From Vibrio sp. MedPE-SWchi (lineage in GTDB: Bacteria > Pseudomonadota > Gammaproteobacteria > Enterobacterales > Vibrionaceae), in the NCBI GenBank assembly GCA_001874155.1, contig MPDB01000005.1, forward strand, positions 62,001 to 126,000: a stretch of DNA of 64,000 nucleotides, read 5' to 3'. The notes under the pieces were generated by a model that saw nothing but the letters and a program-made list of their open reading frames with translations, ran no database searches and was not told where the DNA came from. The position numbers and the translations under genes were made by a program. Shown in pieces: positions 26,212 to 37,730 of the stretch. Every line of letters starts with the position of its first letter. Position 1 is the stretch's first letter.

Positions 26212-27348
26212 TTAGAAACAGTACTTGTACATCGATTTTGACAGAATATTGATGGTTGGATCGATAAATTCAAACGCCAAAAACTCATCGGGCTGGTGTG
26301 CTTGGTCAATTGAGCCAGGCCCAAGTACTAAAGTTGGGCAAAGCTGTTGCAAAAATGGCGCTTCCGTACAGTAGTTAACGGTTTCTGACGGTGTTTCACA
26401 GATAGATTCAACACCGGCAATAAATGGGTGGTCGTGTTGGCACTCATAACCAGGAATAGGTTCATGCAAAGGGGTTATCTCTACGCGACCTGGCCATTTC
26501 GCTTCAACTTCTTTAAGCGCAGAGCGTAGCATATTGTCTAGACCGTCAAGGCTGATGCCCGGTAAAGGACGCACATCATAGTGAAGCTCACAACAACCAC
26601 AGATACGATTGGCACTGTCGCCACCATGAATGTGGCCAAGATTGAGTGTCGGGCTTGGAATGGCAAAGCCAGGGTGATGATACTCTTTAACAAGCTTGTC
26701 TCGCAGTTGCATCAAAGCGTATAGCACTTCATGCATGATCTCGATGGCGTTCACGCCCAAAGCCGGATCGGAAGAGTGGCCAGATTTACCGGTAATGCGA
26801 ACAGCGTTTGCTACGTGACCTTTGTGGCCACGAACGGGAACCAGACTGGTGGGCTCACCAATAATGCAGTAGTCAGGTTTGAACGGGGCATTTTCCGTAA
26901 AGTGTCGAGCACCAAGCATGGTGGTCTCTTCATCACAAGTGGCCAATATATACAATGGTTTGGTTTGTTTGCTCCAATCAACCTTTTTAACCGCTTCAAT
27001 AATAAAGGCAAAGAAGCCTTTCATGTCGGCCGTGCCTAAACCATAGAATCGGTCATTGGCTTCGGTGAGTGCGTGAGGCTCAAAGTTCCAGCGCCCTTCG
27101 TCGAATGGGACGGTATCGCTGTGCCCTGCTAGAAGTAGCCCACCTTCCCCCGTGCCTTTTTTAGCAATCAGGTTGTGTTTGCCTTTTTCGACTTCCGTGA
27201 CTGTGACTTCAAAGCCCACGTCTTTCAGCCAAGTGGCGAGTTTTTCAATCACCTGACTATTACCTTCGTCCCAGCTCGGATCACTTGAGCTTATGGAGGA
27301 GGTTGAGATTAGGCCTTTATAGACCTCAAGAAAACTGGGTAATTGCAT
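26212..27348 (-). CDS. argE: Acetylornithine deacetylase
   Basis: ArgE removes the acetyl group from N-acetylornithine to give ornithine. The 378-residue M20 metallopeptidase shows [17 protein letters not shown] with the zinc His and Asp, the GTADMKGF motif, [12 protein letters not shown] with the catalytic Glu, and IIGEPTS. The C-terminal zinc His region [14 protein letters not shown] is present. It is divergent from argC across a 207-bp region with ArgR-like sites, the usual proteobacterial argE/argCBH arrangement. Confidence 0.96.
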   Translation of the reverse strand: MQLPSFLEVYKGLISTSSISSSDPSWDEGNSQVIEKLATWLKDVGFEVTVTEVEKGKHNLIAKKGTGEGGLLLAGHSDTVPFDEGRWNFEPHALTEANDRFYGLGTADMKGFFAFIIEAVKKVDWSKQTKPLYILATCDEETTMLGARHFTENAPFKPDYCIIGEPTSLVPVRGHKGHVANAVRITGKSGHSSDPALGVNAIEIMHEVLYALMQLRDKLVKEYHHPGFAIPSPTLNLGHIHGGDSANRICGCCELHYDVRPLPGISLDGLDNMLRSALKEVEAKWPGRVEITPLHEPIPGYECQHDHPFIAGVESICETPSETVNYCTEAPFLQQLCPTLVLGPGSIDQAHQPDEFLAFEFIDPTINILSKSMYKYCF

Positions 27349-27414
27349 ATTATCTTCACTTCTACTGTTGACAGAAATACGTTAAGAGGGTAAAACACAT
27401 ATTAAATCATTATT

Positions 27415-27432
27415 TGTGAATAAAAAATCAAA
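27415..27432. promoter_or_regulatory. Candidate ArgR (ARG) box in the argE-argC divergent region
   Basis: TGAAT-AAAA-AATCA at 27417-27430 fits the ARG box TGAATwwwwATTCA with two or three deviations. A second partial one, TGAAT-GATT-ATTTT read on the - strand, is at 27521-27534. ArgR repression of the divergent argE and argCBG units is known in relatives. Confidence 0.5.
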
Positions 27433-27555
27433 TAAAGCGGATTTTTTAAGATTAATAGTCAAAAGTTAGAGTTTGACGTTCATTTTTACTTCGTCACTAA
27501 ATGAATAGCCACTTTAGACCAAAATAATCATTCACCCCGAACTTGGAAGTTGTTG

Positions 27556-28575
27556 ATGTCACACGCTGAGAAACTAAAAACCACCATCATTGGCGCTAGC
27601 GGTTATACCGGAGCGGAACTGGCTGTCATGGTGCAAAAGCACCCACACCTTACGCTATCAGGTTTATACGTTTCCGCCAACAGTGTCGACGCAGGGAAAA
27701 ACATCGCGGACCTGCACGGTAAATTAGCGGGTGTGGTGGATATGCCTGTTCAACCGCTTGTTGATGTCGCCAAGGCGGCGTCAGAATGTGATGTAGTGTT
27801 TCTCGCGACGGCCCATGAAGTGAGCCATGACTTAGCCCCTGTTTTCCTTGAAAATAACTGCCAAGTCTTTGACCTTTCAGGCGCATTTAGAGTTAAGGGT
27901 GAAGGCTTCTATCAAGAATTTTATGGCTTTGAACATCAACACGCAGCTTGGCTGGACAACGCAGCATACGGCTTAGCAGAGTGGAACGAAGAAGCGATCA
28001 AAAGCGCGAAATTGATTGCCGTAGCTGGTTGTTACCCAACGGCGTCTCAATTGGCGATTAAGCCGCTTGTTGAAGCTGGGTTGCTGGATCTTAACCAATG
28101 GCCTGTGATTAATGCGACGAGCGGTGTGACCGGTGCCGGTCGTAAAGCGACCATGGTGAATAGCTTCTGCGAAGTGAGCCTTCAGCCATACGGTGTGTTT
28201 GCTCATCGTCACCAACCAGAGATTGCGAGCCACTTAGGCTGTGACGTTATTTTCACTCCGCATCTAGGCAACTTCAAACGTGGCATCTTAGCGACAACCA
28301 CCATGAAGCTTGCGTCAGGCGTTACTCTAGAGCAAGTTAATCAAGCGTTTGCTTCTACTTATGAAGGCAAACCGGCAGTACGCTTGCTCGAAGAGAACAT
28401 GCCGAGAATTCAGAACGTAGAGTTCACCCCTTTTTGCGATTTAGGTTGGAAGGTACAGGGCGAGCACGTCATTGTGGTTTCGGCGATTGATAACCTGCTC
28501 AAGGGCGCATCAAGCCAAGCAATGCAGTGTCTTAATATTCATTACGGGTATCAGCAGCTCACCGCTTTGCTGTAA
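27556..28575 (+). CDS. argC: N-acetyl-gamma-glutamyl-phosphate reductase
   Basis: ArgC reduces N-acetylglutamyl phosphate to the semialdehyde with NADPH. From the ATG at 27556, preceded by GGAAG at the right distance, the protein is 339 residues. Motifs: [29 protein letters not shown], the catalytic Cys in [12 protein letters not shown], and [12 protein letters not shown]. Two in-frame TTG codons just upstream have no support. argB follows after 55 bp. Confidence 0.97.
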   Translation: MSHAEKLKTTIIGASGYTGAELAVMVQKHPHLTLSGLYVSANSVDAGKNIADLHGKLAGVVDMPVQPLVDVAKAASECDVVFLATAHEVSHDLAPVFLENNCQVFDLSGAFRVKGEGFYQEFYGFEHQHAAWLDNAAYGLAEWNEEAIKSAKLIAVAGCYPTASQLAIKPLVEAGLLDLNQWPVINATSGVTGAGRKATMVNSFCEVSLQPYGVFAHRHQPEIASHLGCDVIFTPHLGNFKRGILATTTMKLASGVTLEQVNQAFASTYEGKPAVRLLEENMPRIQNVEFTPFCDLGWKVQGEHVIVVSAIDNLLKGASSQAMQCLNIHYGYQQLTALL

Positions 28576-28630
28576 AAAGCCAATCATTATAAATAATTAG
28601 CCGTTTAGATAGGCGCAGTAAGGAAGCATC

Positions 28631-29422
28631 ATGACAAAGACCAATACCATGCCATTAGTGATCAAATTAGGTGGCGCTGCACTCTCTTGTAGCGATACAT
28701 TAAGCCAGCTATTTGCGGCTATCGAAGCGTACCAGCAACAAGCGCAGCGACAAATCGTCATCGTGCATGGCGGAGGCTACTTGGTCGATGACCTTATGGG
28801 TAAGCTTCATCTTGAAACGGTTAAGAAGAATGGCTTGCGAGTGACTCCTTACGAACAGATTCCTGTTATTGCAGGCGCGCTAGCTGGAACAGCCAATAAA
28901 TTGCTGCAAGGGCAAGCGATTAAAGACGGGTTGAATGCCGTGGGCTTGAGCCTGGCTGATGGCGGTTTGTGTCATGTAGAAGAGCTAGACCCAGAATTGG
29001 GTGCAGTCGGCAAAGCAACACCGGGCGATTCATCTGTGCTGCAAGCCATTCTCAATGCGGGTGCGCTGCCGATTATCAGTTCGATTGGTTTGACGGCGTC
29101 AGGTCAGTTGATGAACGTGAATGCAGACCAAGCTGCGGTTGCGGTTGCAGGGGCGCTTGATGCAGAGCTGGTGCTTCTTTCGGATGTGAGCGGCGTTCTT
29201 GATGGAAAAGGACACTTGATTGAAAGCCTTGATGAACCACAAGCTTCGGCATTGATTCAAGGTAAGGTCATCACAGATGGCATGATCGTTAAGGTTGAAG
29301 CGGCATTGGAAGCGGCGAACGATTTAGGCCGAGCGATTCAGGTAGCCACGTGGCGTTACCCAGAAAAACTAACCCAATTATTTGCAGGTAAGAACATCGG
29401 AACATTGTTCTTACCTAAGTAA
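28631..29422 (+). CDS. argB: Acetylglutamate kinase
   Basis: ArgB phosphorylates N-acetylglutamate. The 263-residue amino-acid kinase has VIKLGGAAL (catalytic Lys), [13 protein letters not shown], and [13 protein letters not shown], followed by [13 protein letters not shown] with the second Lys. Full length. AAGGAAGC precedes the ATG. It lies in line with argC and argG. Confidence 0.97.
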   Translation: MTKTNTMPLVIKLGGAALSCSDTLSQLFAAIEAYQQQAQRQIVIVHGGGYLVDDLMGKLHLETVKKNGLRVTPYEQIPVIAGALAGTANKLLQGQAIKDGLNAVGLSLADGGLCHVEELDPELGAVGKATPGDSSVLQAILNAGALPIISSIGLTASGQLMNVNADQAAVAVAGALDAELVLLSDVSGVLDGKGHLIESLDEPQASALIQGKVITDGMIVKVEAALEAANDLGRAIQVATWRYPEKLTQLFAGKNIGTLFLPK

Positions 29423-29554
29423 ACAGGACTGACCTTGACTAGGTAAGTTAAAGATTCGAGCTTACGCCAAGGCGTGAGACAAGAGATTACTAATTATAAA
29501 TGGAAACCTTAGCACTGACCGCCAAGCGCAGAGCAAGGAATTTGGAGAAAGAAA

Positions 29555-30755
29555 ATGAGCAAAGTTAACGTAAAGAAAGTTGTCGTAGCCTACTCTGGCG
29601 GTCTAGACACATCAGTAATCATTCCATGGTTGAAAGAGAACTATGACTGTGAAGTTTGGCCAAGGCGATGAAGAATTGATTGGTATCGAAGAGAAAGCAA
29701 AAGCGTCTGGTGCATCTGAGTGTTACATCGCAGACCTGAAAGAAGAGATGGTTGCTGACTACATCTACCCAACGCTAAAAACGGGTGCTTACTACGAAGG
29801 TAAATATCTACTAGGAACGTCAATGGCTCGTCCAATCATTGCGAAAGCACAGGTTGAAGTGGCGCGTAAAGTCGGTGCCGATGCACTGTGTCACGGCTGT
29901 ACTGGTAAAGGTAACGACCAAGTTCGTTTTGAAGGCGCTTTCGCTGCACTCGCACCAGACCTACACGTCATTGCCCCTTGGCGTGAGTGGGATCTAGTGA
30001 GTCGTGAAGAATGTCTAGATTACCTAGCAGAGCGTAACATTCCTTGTACCGCTTCTTTGACTAAGATTTACTCGCGTGATGCAAACGCATGGCACATCTC
30101 AACAGAAGGTGGTGTTCTAGAAGATACATGGAATGCGCCAAACGATGATTGCTGGGCGTGGACAGTAGACCCAGAGCAAGCGCCAAACGAATCAGAAACA
30201 GTGACGCTTAAAGTTGAAAAAGGCGAAGTGGTAGCGGTTGATGGTGAAACAATGACGCCATACAACGCACTGGTTTACCTCAATGAGAAGGGTGCTAAGC
30301 ACGGCGTTGGTCGTATCGATATCGTAGAAAACCGTTTGGTTGGCATGAAGTCTCGTGGTTGTTACGAAACTCCAGGTGGCACAATCATGATGGAAGCACT
30401 GCGTGCTGTCGAGCAACTGGTTCTTGATAAAGCAGCATTCGAATTCCGTGAAGAATTAGGTGTTAAGGCTTCTCACCTTGTCTACGATGGTCGTTGGTTC
30501 ACTCCGCTATGTAAGTCTATTCTTGCGGCGACAGACGAGCTAGCACAAGACGTGAATGGTGAAGTGGTTATCAAGCTTTACAAAGGCCACGCAACAGTGA
30601 CTCAGAAACGTTCTGACAACAGCCTGTACTCAGAAGAGTTTGCAACCTTTGGTGAAGATGAAGTTTACGACCAAAGCCACGCGGAAGGCTTCATCCGTCT
30701 CTACTCGCTATCAAGCCGTATTCGCGCATTGAACGAAGCGAAGAAAACCAAGTAA
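29555..30755 (+). pseudogene. argG: Argininosuccinate synthase, frameshifted by an internal deletion
   Basis: ArgG joins citrulline and aspartate to argininosuccinate using ATP. The gene starts at 29555 after TTTGGAG and reads well through [17 protein letters not shown] (ATP loop) to Asp-Cys-Glu-Val at codon 34. It then enters a wrong frame and stops at 29671. The normal sequence resumes in another frame from Gly-Gln-Gly-Asp (about 29658) and runs intact to 30755. By comparison with the Vibrio ArgG I know, about eight residues (Val-Val-Ala-Phe-Val-Ala-Asp-Val) shrink to 4 nt, a 20-nt deletion. Either the gene is dead or the sequence has an error. The rest of the protein is undamaged. Confidence 0.9.
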
Positions 30756-30793
30756 TACCATTCAATACAGCTTCTTAACCGAAGTTCGATGAG

Positions 30794-30825
30794 AAAACCC
30801 ACTTATTGATTAAGTGGGTTTTTTA
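30794..30825 (+). terminator. Intrinsic terminator after argG
   Basis: AAAACCCACTTA pairs perfectly with TAAGTGGGTTTT around a 5-nt loop and is followed by more T. It separates argG from argH. Confidence 0.88.
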
Positions 30826-32962
<2,137 letters not shown>

Positions 32963-33054
32963 TAGAATCGTCATCGGTTGTGTAAACGCTTGTATATTCT
33001 GTTTAAAACAACCGGTTCAAAAAAAGATCAAAAAAGATCCTATAAAGAATGAAC

Positions 33055-33156
33055 TTCTAAGAAAAGCGGCAGTCCTAATTAGTACCACTGCTTTTTCTTA
33101 GAAGAATCTAAGAAGGCCCCGCAACCGACATTGGCTGCGGGGCTTTTTTCTTTTTA
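33055..33156 (+). ncRNA. Candidate small RNA: long hairpin plus terminator hairpin
   Basis: TTCTAAGAAAAGCGGCAGT (33055) pairs with ACTGCTTTTTCTTAGAA (33087) to form a stem of about 17 bp with one bulge. It is followed by GCCCCGCA/TGCGGGGC (33116-33143) and a long T-rich tail. One strong hairpin plus a separate GC-rich terminator looks like a small RNA or a processed 3' UTR of argH. I see no clear promoter directly upstream, so it may be made from the argH message. I know no named RNA at this place. Confidence 0.4.
33116..33156 (+). terminator. Strong intrinsic terminator downstream of argH
   Basis: GCCCCGCA and TGCGGGGC form an 8-bp GC-rich stem around a 12-nt loop, with an inner CC/GG pair. 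T6-C-T5 follow. Confidence 0.9.
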
Positions 33157-33317
33157 TCACGCAATCAATGCACTAGCACTGCTTTGGACGTTGTTCATGA
33201 CGAGGATAGCGAGCGGCATTTTATCGAATTAGAGTGAAGAGCGATTCAATGGCGCTTTATCTTGGTATTCATCGTAATGTTACATAATGCAGCTATGTTG
33301 GGCGGGTAGATAAAACT

Positions 33318-33635
33318 CTAGTGCTTGCCTGAAGTACTGGAGTTTTTTTTGTCTTGTTCGCGTTCGCCACGATGAGTTTCTTTGTTGTTACCTTTGTTTT
33401 CTTTGAAAGGGAGCACAATGAACTTCATCCACAAGTGCAAAAAGAGTAAGCCATTGAAGGCGAAGCTTGCCACGATCAAAGTAATCGATTCAATGCTTGA
33501 TGGGTCATCGCGACAGGTAAACCACCAGACAACACCACACACAACCGAAAGGGTAGTGAGCTGATCCATACAACGCTGACAGCGGCCAATCTTTTTCCAG
33601 AACCAACCGGAGTTTTCACAGGTTTTACATGTCAT
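33318..33635 (-). CDS. Small membrane protein with N-terminal Cys motifs (DUF3624-like)
   Basis: The 105-residue protein begins with Met-Thr-Cys-Lys-Thr-Cys and a later Cys-Gln-Arg-Cys, two CxxC pairs that could bind zinc or iron. Two membrane helices (about 28-42 and 50-72) and a very hydrophilic, Lys/Glu/Asn-rich tail follow. I think it belongs to the Vibrio DUF3624 group, but that is from memory. Function unknown. It is divergent from ridA with 66 bp between the start codons. Confidence 0.7.
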   Translation of the reverse strand: MTCKTCENSGWFWKKIGRCQRCMDQLTTLSVVCGVVWWFTCRDDPSSIESITLIVASFAFNGLLFLHLWMKFIVLPFKENKGNNKETHRGEREQDKKNSSTSGKH

Positions 33636-33701
33636 GAAAGTGGCTTATTGGGTAATATACACGCCTATAGAATATCGTAAACTGACAAGAAAGTGAGCAA
33701 A

Positions 33702-34064
33702 ATGATTGAACGTCAACACACGAAACAACGCATGAGCCGTATCGTTAAGCATAATGGAACCATTTATCTCTGTGGGCAGGTATGTGCCGATGCTGAACAA
33801 GGTATTAAAGAGCAGACTCAAACCATGCTGGATAAAGTCGAAGCGTTACTGTTGGAAGCGGGCAGTGACAAAGAGAACATGTTGTCAGCGACGATCTACT
33901 TGAAAGACATGAAGGACTTTAAAGAGATGAACGAAGTGTGGGATGCATGGGTTCCAGAAGGTCACGCACCAGCACGAGCGTGCGTCACTGGCGATATGGC
34001 TCGTGAAGCCTTATTGGTTGAAATCTCTGTGATTGCGGCTGAGAAAAATAGCCATTGTTGCTAA
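33702..34064 (+). CDS. RidA-family protein (enamine/imine deaminase)
   Basis: The product is about 120 residues in the YjgF/RidA family. These proteins hydrolyse reactive enamines and imines made by PLP enzymes. Visible features: [49 protein letters not shown], and the active-site Arg in [11 protein letters not shown]. The ATG at 33702 is preferred; a GTG at 33693 is also in frame. It ends in Cys-Cys, which is not a usual RidA feature. It is convergent with the flavoprotein gene that follows. Confidence 0.9.
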   Translation: MIERQHTKQRMSRIVKHNGTIYLCGQVCADAEQGIKEQTQTMLDKVEALLLEAGSDKENMLSATIYLKDMKDFKEMNEVWDAWVPEGHAPARACVTGDMAREALLVEISVIAAEKNSHCC

Positions 34065-34114
34065 GCGTTTAGTCGCGAGTAACATCTCCGGATATTTAGT
34101 TTGTTACGAAAAAC

Positions 34115-34143
34115 AAAAAGGAAAGCCATTGGCTTTCCTTTTT
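34115..34143. terminator. Bidirectional terminator between ridA-like gene and lpd-like gene
   Basis: AAAAAGGAAAGCC and GGCTTTCCTTTTT form a perfect 13-bp stem around a 3-nt loop; both strands have U-rich tails. It sits between convergent genes. Confidence 0.9.
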
Positions 34144-34181
34144 AGTATCTAATGTTTGTTATCGGTTTCGATGACCTGAGA

Positions 34182-35654
34182 TTAACAACCAGGGCCACAA
34201 TCTAGACAGTGTTTCACCATCTCTGGACCAAGGTGCAGTTTCGCATTCAAGTCACGCAGTGCGGTGCGCACACCCTCTTCGATAACTGGGTGGTAGAACG
34301 GCATATCTAACATTTCAGAAACCGTCATCTTGTTTTGGTGCGCCCAAGCCAGCAAGTGCGCTAGGTGTTCTGCGTTTGGTCCCATCATTTCAGCACCAAG
34401 GAAGCGTCCAGTACCTTGCTCGCCGTAAACGTGCAGAATACCTTTGTTGCGCAGCATCACTCGTGAACGACCTTGGTTTTCGAAAGACACTTCACCCGTT
34501 GCGAAACAACCACATGTGCCTAAGCGTGTGGTGATCTCTTTGTAGGTTTCACCAACCATTGCGATCTGTGGGTCAGAGAAGACAGCTGAGATAACCGAGC
34601 GACGTAAACCTGCTCGAATATCTGGGAATCGGCCTGCGTTATCACCAGCAATGCGTGCTTGATCAGCTGCCTCGTGCAACAGAGGAATCTGGTTACTGGC
34701 ATCGCCGGCAATAAAGATACTCTCTACTGAGGTTTGTAATGTGTAGTAATCCGCTGTTGGAACGCCACGATCATCAAGCTTTAAGTGCGTATTTTCCAGT
34801 GACAGCTTGTCGACGTTAGGGCGACGACCTGTTGCGGCTAGCACGTAATCTACAATGAAGGTTTCAAGCTCGCCATCATGGTTGATGAACATGATCTCAA
34901 CTTTGTCTGTTTCATTGCCATCGGCGTCAAGCTGGCGCTTCATGCTTTCAATTTTCACATCAGCATCAAGGTAAAACTCTTCCTTGAACGCTTTGTCTGC
35001 GTAAGTCATCACCTCAGGGTCGGTCACTGGGCCAACTTGACCACCCAGACCAAACAGTTTTACATTAACACCGAGGCGGTGTAGAGACTGCCCTAGCTCT
35101 AAGCCGATAACGCCTGGGCCGAAAACAGCCACAGATTCAGGAAGGTCATCCCAATCAAATACGTCGTCATTGATGATTAATCGGTCGCCAAGTTCATTCC
35201 AAACACCAGGATAAGCAGGGCGTGAGCCTGTCGCAATGACGATGCGTTTAGCTGTGATGGTTGTATGGTCATCGACAATTAACGTGTTGTTATCTAGGAA
35301 TCGAGCATAGCCGTTGATTTTGTCTTCGGCTGGAATCTCATCAACACCTTCAATCACAAAACCAACGAAGCGATCACGCTCGCGTTTGACTCGGTCCATC
35401 ACCTCACGACCATTGATAATGGTTTCGCCTTGTGGATGAACACCGAACGCAGGAGCCTTTTCAATTTGGTGCACACTCTCTGCTGCAGCGATGAGCAGTT
35501 TTGACGGCATACAGCCAACGCGTGCACAGGTTGTGCCGTAAGGGCCGCCCTCTATCATTACAACACTTGCCGTGTTTGCTTTTGCTGCGCGATAAGCACC
35601 TAAACCTGCAGTACCACCACCAATAACGGCTACATCTACGTTTAACTGTTTCAT
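34182..35654 (-). CDS. Dihydrolipoamide dehydrogenase-like flavoprotein disulfide reductase
   Basis: The 490-residue class I pyridine-nucleotide disulfide oxidoreductase has the FAD loop GGGTAGLGAYRAA, the redox disulfide in GTTCARVGCMPSKL (Cys43/Cys48), an NAD loop near FGPGVIGLELGQSL, ATGRRPN, IFIAGDAS, and the C-terminal His in YHPVIEEG. It is more like the Lpd-related paralogue that sits beside Prx-Grx and OxyR than the pyruvate-complex enzyme. The last nine residues carry three Cys (His-Cys-Leu-Asp-Cys-Gly-Pro-Gly-Cys), an unusual tail that could be a second redox centre. Confidence 0.88.
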   Translation of the reverse strand: MKQLNVDVAVIGGGTAGLGAYRAAKANTASVVMIEGGPYGTTCARVGCMPSKLLIAAAESVHQIEKAPAFGVHPQGETIINGREVMDRVKRERDRFVGFVIEGVDEIPAEDKINGYARFLDNNTLIVDDHTTITAKRIVIATGSRPAYPGVWNELGDRLIINDDVFDWDDLPESVAVFGPGVIGLELGQSLHRLGVNVKLFGLGGQVGPVTDPEVMTYADKAFKEEFYLDADVKIESMKRQLDADGNETDKVEIMFINHDGELETFIVDYVLAATGRRPNVDKLSLENTHLKLDDRGVPTADYYTLQTSVESIFIAGDASNQIPLLHEAADQARIAGDNAGRFPDIRAGLRRSVISAVFSDPQIAMVGETYKEITTRLGTCGCFATGEVSFENQGRSRVMLRNKGILHVYGEQGTGRFLGAEMMGPNAEHLAHLLAWAHQNKMTVSEMLDMPFYHPVIEEGVRTALRDLNAKLHLGPEMVKHCLDCGPGC

Positions 35655-35781
35655 AATGACATCTCTATTCTGGTTTTCTCATGCTCAGCGAGTGAGGCGC
35701 AAGAAATCGTGTAATTTGACGGGTTCTATACTGAAGTGGCCTTGTTCTGCGGCTATGCAAAAAGCGACTTGGGTATAGAGT

Positions 35782-35810
35782 GGTTACCTAGTGCCCGACA
35801 CTAGGTAACC
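35782..35810. repeat. Perfect 12-bp inverted repeat downstream of the Prx-Grx gene
   Basis: GGTTACCTAGTG and CACTAGGTAACC are perfectly complementary around a 5-nt loop, 26 bp after the Prx-Grx stop. There is no U tract, so it is either a weak terminator, an mRNA 3'-end stabiliser or a protein site. Confidence 0.8.
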
Positions 35811-35835
35811 GCTTATTCATTTGCTGACTTAGGGA

Positions 35836-36564
35836 TTAGCCTAGGAAAGTTTCTAGCTCTTCGCTACCACCGATGTGTTTGCCACCGATGAAGACTTGAG
35901 GAACAGTTGTGCGACCCGAGATTGCACGTAGGCTCACTGTTGTCGCGTCTTTGCCTAGTACCACTTCTTCGTAGTTCAGACCTTTGTCGATTAGGTTCTG
36001 CTTCGCTTTCATACAGAAAGGACAACCTGGCTTAGTGAATACTGTGATTGACTCTTGCTCTTTGTGCTCAGGAGCAATGTAGTTAAGCATAGTATCTGCA
36101 TCTGAAACTTTGAACGGGTCGCCTGGTACGTCTTCTTCGATGAACATTTTCTCTACAACGCCGTTTTTAACCAGCATGCTGTAGCGCCATGAACGTTTGC
36201 CGAAGCCGATGTCGTTTTTCTCAACCAGCATACCCATGCCGTCTGTGAAATCACCGTTACCATCTGGGATGAAAGTGATTTTTTCAGCTTCTTGGTCTGC
36301 TTTCCATGCGTTCATGACGAACGTGTCGTTGACAGAAACACATAGGATGTCATCAACGCCGTTTTCTTTGAACACTGAGTGCAGTTCGTTGTAGCGAGGT
36401 AGGTGGCTTGACGAACATGTTGGTGTAAACGCGCCTGGTAGGCTGAATACGATAACGGTTTTGTCTTTGAACAGCTCTTCAGTCGTTACGTTAACCCATG
36501 CATCACCTTGACGAGTTGGGAATGTTACTTGTGGTACGTTTTGACCTTCTTTAGATGTAAACAT
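35836..36564 (-). CDS. Peroxiredoxin-glutaredoxin hybrid protein (Prx5-type)
   Basis: The 242-residue fusion reduces hydrogen peroxide and organic peroxides with glutathione as donor. Residues 1-165 are a Prx5 domain with [14 protein letters not shown] (peroxidatic Cys50). Residues 172-242 are a glutaredoxin with KPGCPFC (Cys181/Cys184) and [17 protein letters not shown]. Such hybrids are known from Vibrio, Haemophilus and relatives. It is divergent from oxyR, and the OxyR operator lies between them, so OxyR control is likely. Confidence 0.96.
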   Translation of the reverse strand: MFTSKEGQNVPQVTFPTRQGDAWVNVTTEELFKDKTVIVFSLPGAFTPTCSSSHLPRYNELHSVFKENGVDDILCVSVNDTFVMNAWKADQEAEKITFIPDGNGDFTDGMGMLVEKNDIGFGKRSWRYSMLVKNGVVEKMFIEEDVPGDPFKVSDADTMLNYIAPEHKEQESITVFTKPGCPFCMKAKQNLIDKGLNYEEVVLGKDATTVSLRAISGRTTVPQVFIGGKHIGGSEELETFLG

Positions 36565-36672
36565 AATCAGTTCCTGTAATTTAAATTATTGTATTAGTTG
36601 GAAGTCTTATCAGCGTTTGTCTGTGCTCCGTTTTGTTGTAGCCATTATTGTTGATTTCCTTTGATAGGGATA

Positions 36673-36709
36673 ATCGTTTGGTGCTATCGTTTCGATAGGC
36701 ACTTTCTAT
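36673..36709. promoter_or_regulatory. OxyR operator between Prx-Grx and oxyR
   Basis: Four tetranucleotides spaced exactly by 7 bp, ATCG-N7-CTAT-N7-ATAG-N7-CTAT, match the OxyR consensus ATAG-N7-CTAT-N7-ATAG-N7-CTAT with a single changed base. A further ATAG is at 36717. It lies in the intergenic region of the divergent oxyR and prx-grx genes. Confidence 0.85.
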
Positions 36710-36751
36710 TGAGGTCGATAGGCCTTACCGTTGATACTAAGTAGAGCATAT

Positions 36752-37639
36752 ATGAACATTCGTGATTTAGAGTATTTGGTGGCGTTAGCCGAGCATCAGC
36801 ATTTTCGTAAAGCTGCTGAGTCGTGTTTTGTTAGCCAGCCAACATTAAGTGGTCAGATACGCAAACTGGAAGAAGAGATTGGCAGTGCATTGCTAGAGCG
36901 AAATAGCCGTAAAGTGTTGTTTACCGACTCTGGTCTACAACTGGTTGATCAAGCGCGAGTCATTCTGGGTGAAGTGAAACGCTTTAAAGACATGGCGAGT
37001 GGGCAAAGTGGGGAAATGGTAGGGCCAATGCAGATAGGCTTTATCCCAACGGTGGGCCCTTATATTTTGCCAAAAATCATTCCTCAGCTTAAAGCGAGTT
37101 ACCCAGAGCTAGAAATGTATCTGCATGAATCACAAACTCACGACTTAGTGCGAAAGCTGCAAGATGGGAAGCTTGATTGCTTGGTTCTGGCTTCGGTGGC
37201 TGAGACGGCGCCGTTTAAAGAAATAGAGTTATACGATGAGCCACTTGCTCTAGCCGTTCCTTGCGATCACGAATGGGCAGGGCTGGAGTTTTTGGATGTG
37301 GAAGAGCTCAATGGGCGAACGGTGCTTATGCTTGGTGATGGTCACTGTCTTCGCGATCAGGCGTTGGGGTATTGCTTTGCAGCAGGAGCGAAAGAAGATG
37401 AGCGCTTTAAAGCGACCAGCTTAGAAACGCTGCGCAATATGGTGGCGGCTGGTGGGGGAATCACTTTACTACCTGAGCTTTCCGTGCCTAAAGAGTCGGA
37501 AAAAGACGGCGTCTGCTATGTGAAGAAAATGGACCCGCAGCCGTCGAGAAAAATAGTACTGGCTTATCGTCCTGGCTCTCCATTGCGTTCTCGGTTTGAA
37601 CAGCTTGGGAAAACCATTAATGCCATTTTGCAGGGCTAA
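36752..37639 (+). CDS. oxyR: Hydrogen-peroxide-sensing LysR regulator OxyR
   Basis: OxyR senses peroxide by forming a Cys199-Cys208 disulfide and activates antioxidant genes. From the ATG at 36752 (MNIRDLEYLVALAEHQHF) the protein is 295 residues, with a LysR helix-turn-helix (SCFVSQPTLSGQIRKLEEE). The redox loop GHCLRDQALGYC places Cys at exactly 199 and 208, as in E. coli. It is likely autoregulated from the operator at 36673. Confidence 0.97.
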   Translation: MNIRDLEYLVALAEHQHFRKAAESCFVSQPTLSGQIRKLEEEIGSALLERNSRKVLFTDSGLQLVDQARVILGEVKRFKDMASGQSGEMVGPMQIGFIPTVGPYILPKIIPQLKASYPELEMYLHESQTHDLVRKLQDGKLDCLVLASVAETAPFKEIELYDEPLALAVPCDHEWAGLEFLDVEELNGRTVLMLGDGHCLRDQALGYCFAAGAKEDERFKATSLETLRNMVAAGGGITLLPELSVPKESEKDGVCYVKKMDPQPSRKIVLAYRPGSPLRSRFEQLGKTINAILQG

Positions 37640-37670
37640 TCATCCGTCACTGAGGGCAAATGGCCATAAA

Positions 37671-37701
37671 ACAAAAGGGTTGGCATAGCCAACCCTTTTA
37701 C
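37671..37701. terminator. Bidirectional terminator between oxyR and mrcA
   Basis: AAAAGGGTTGGC and GCCAACCCTTTT form a perfect 12-bp stem around a 3-nt loop. The two flanking genes converge here. Confidence 0.9.
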
Positions 37702-37730
37702 ATTGAGGATAGATTGATGAGCGACTCTAT

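Larger units (their letters stand above)
32963..33317 (+). other. Gene-free interval after argH, holding a two-hairpin element
   Basis: The interval contains no credible protein gene. Its left half holds the two-hairpin element at 33055-33156. The right half (33157-33317) shows nothing I can name. Confidence 0.6.

Noticed and set aside
29643..30755. Treating argG as a shorter gene starting at 29643
   Set aside because: The first 33 codons including the ATP loop are visible in a different frame with a proper ribosome site, so this start is an artefact of the deletion.
33157..33317. Possible further gene or RNA after the argH terminator
   Set aside because: No open frame, stem or promoter pattern stood out.
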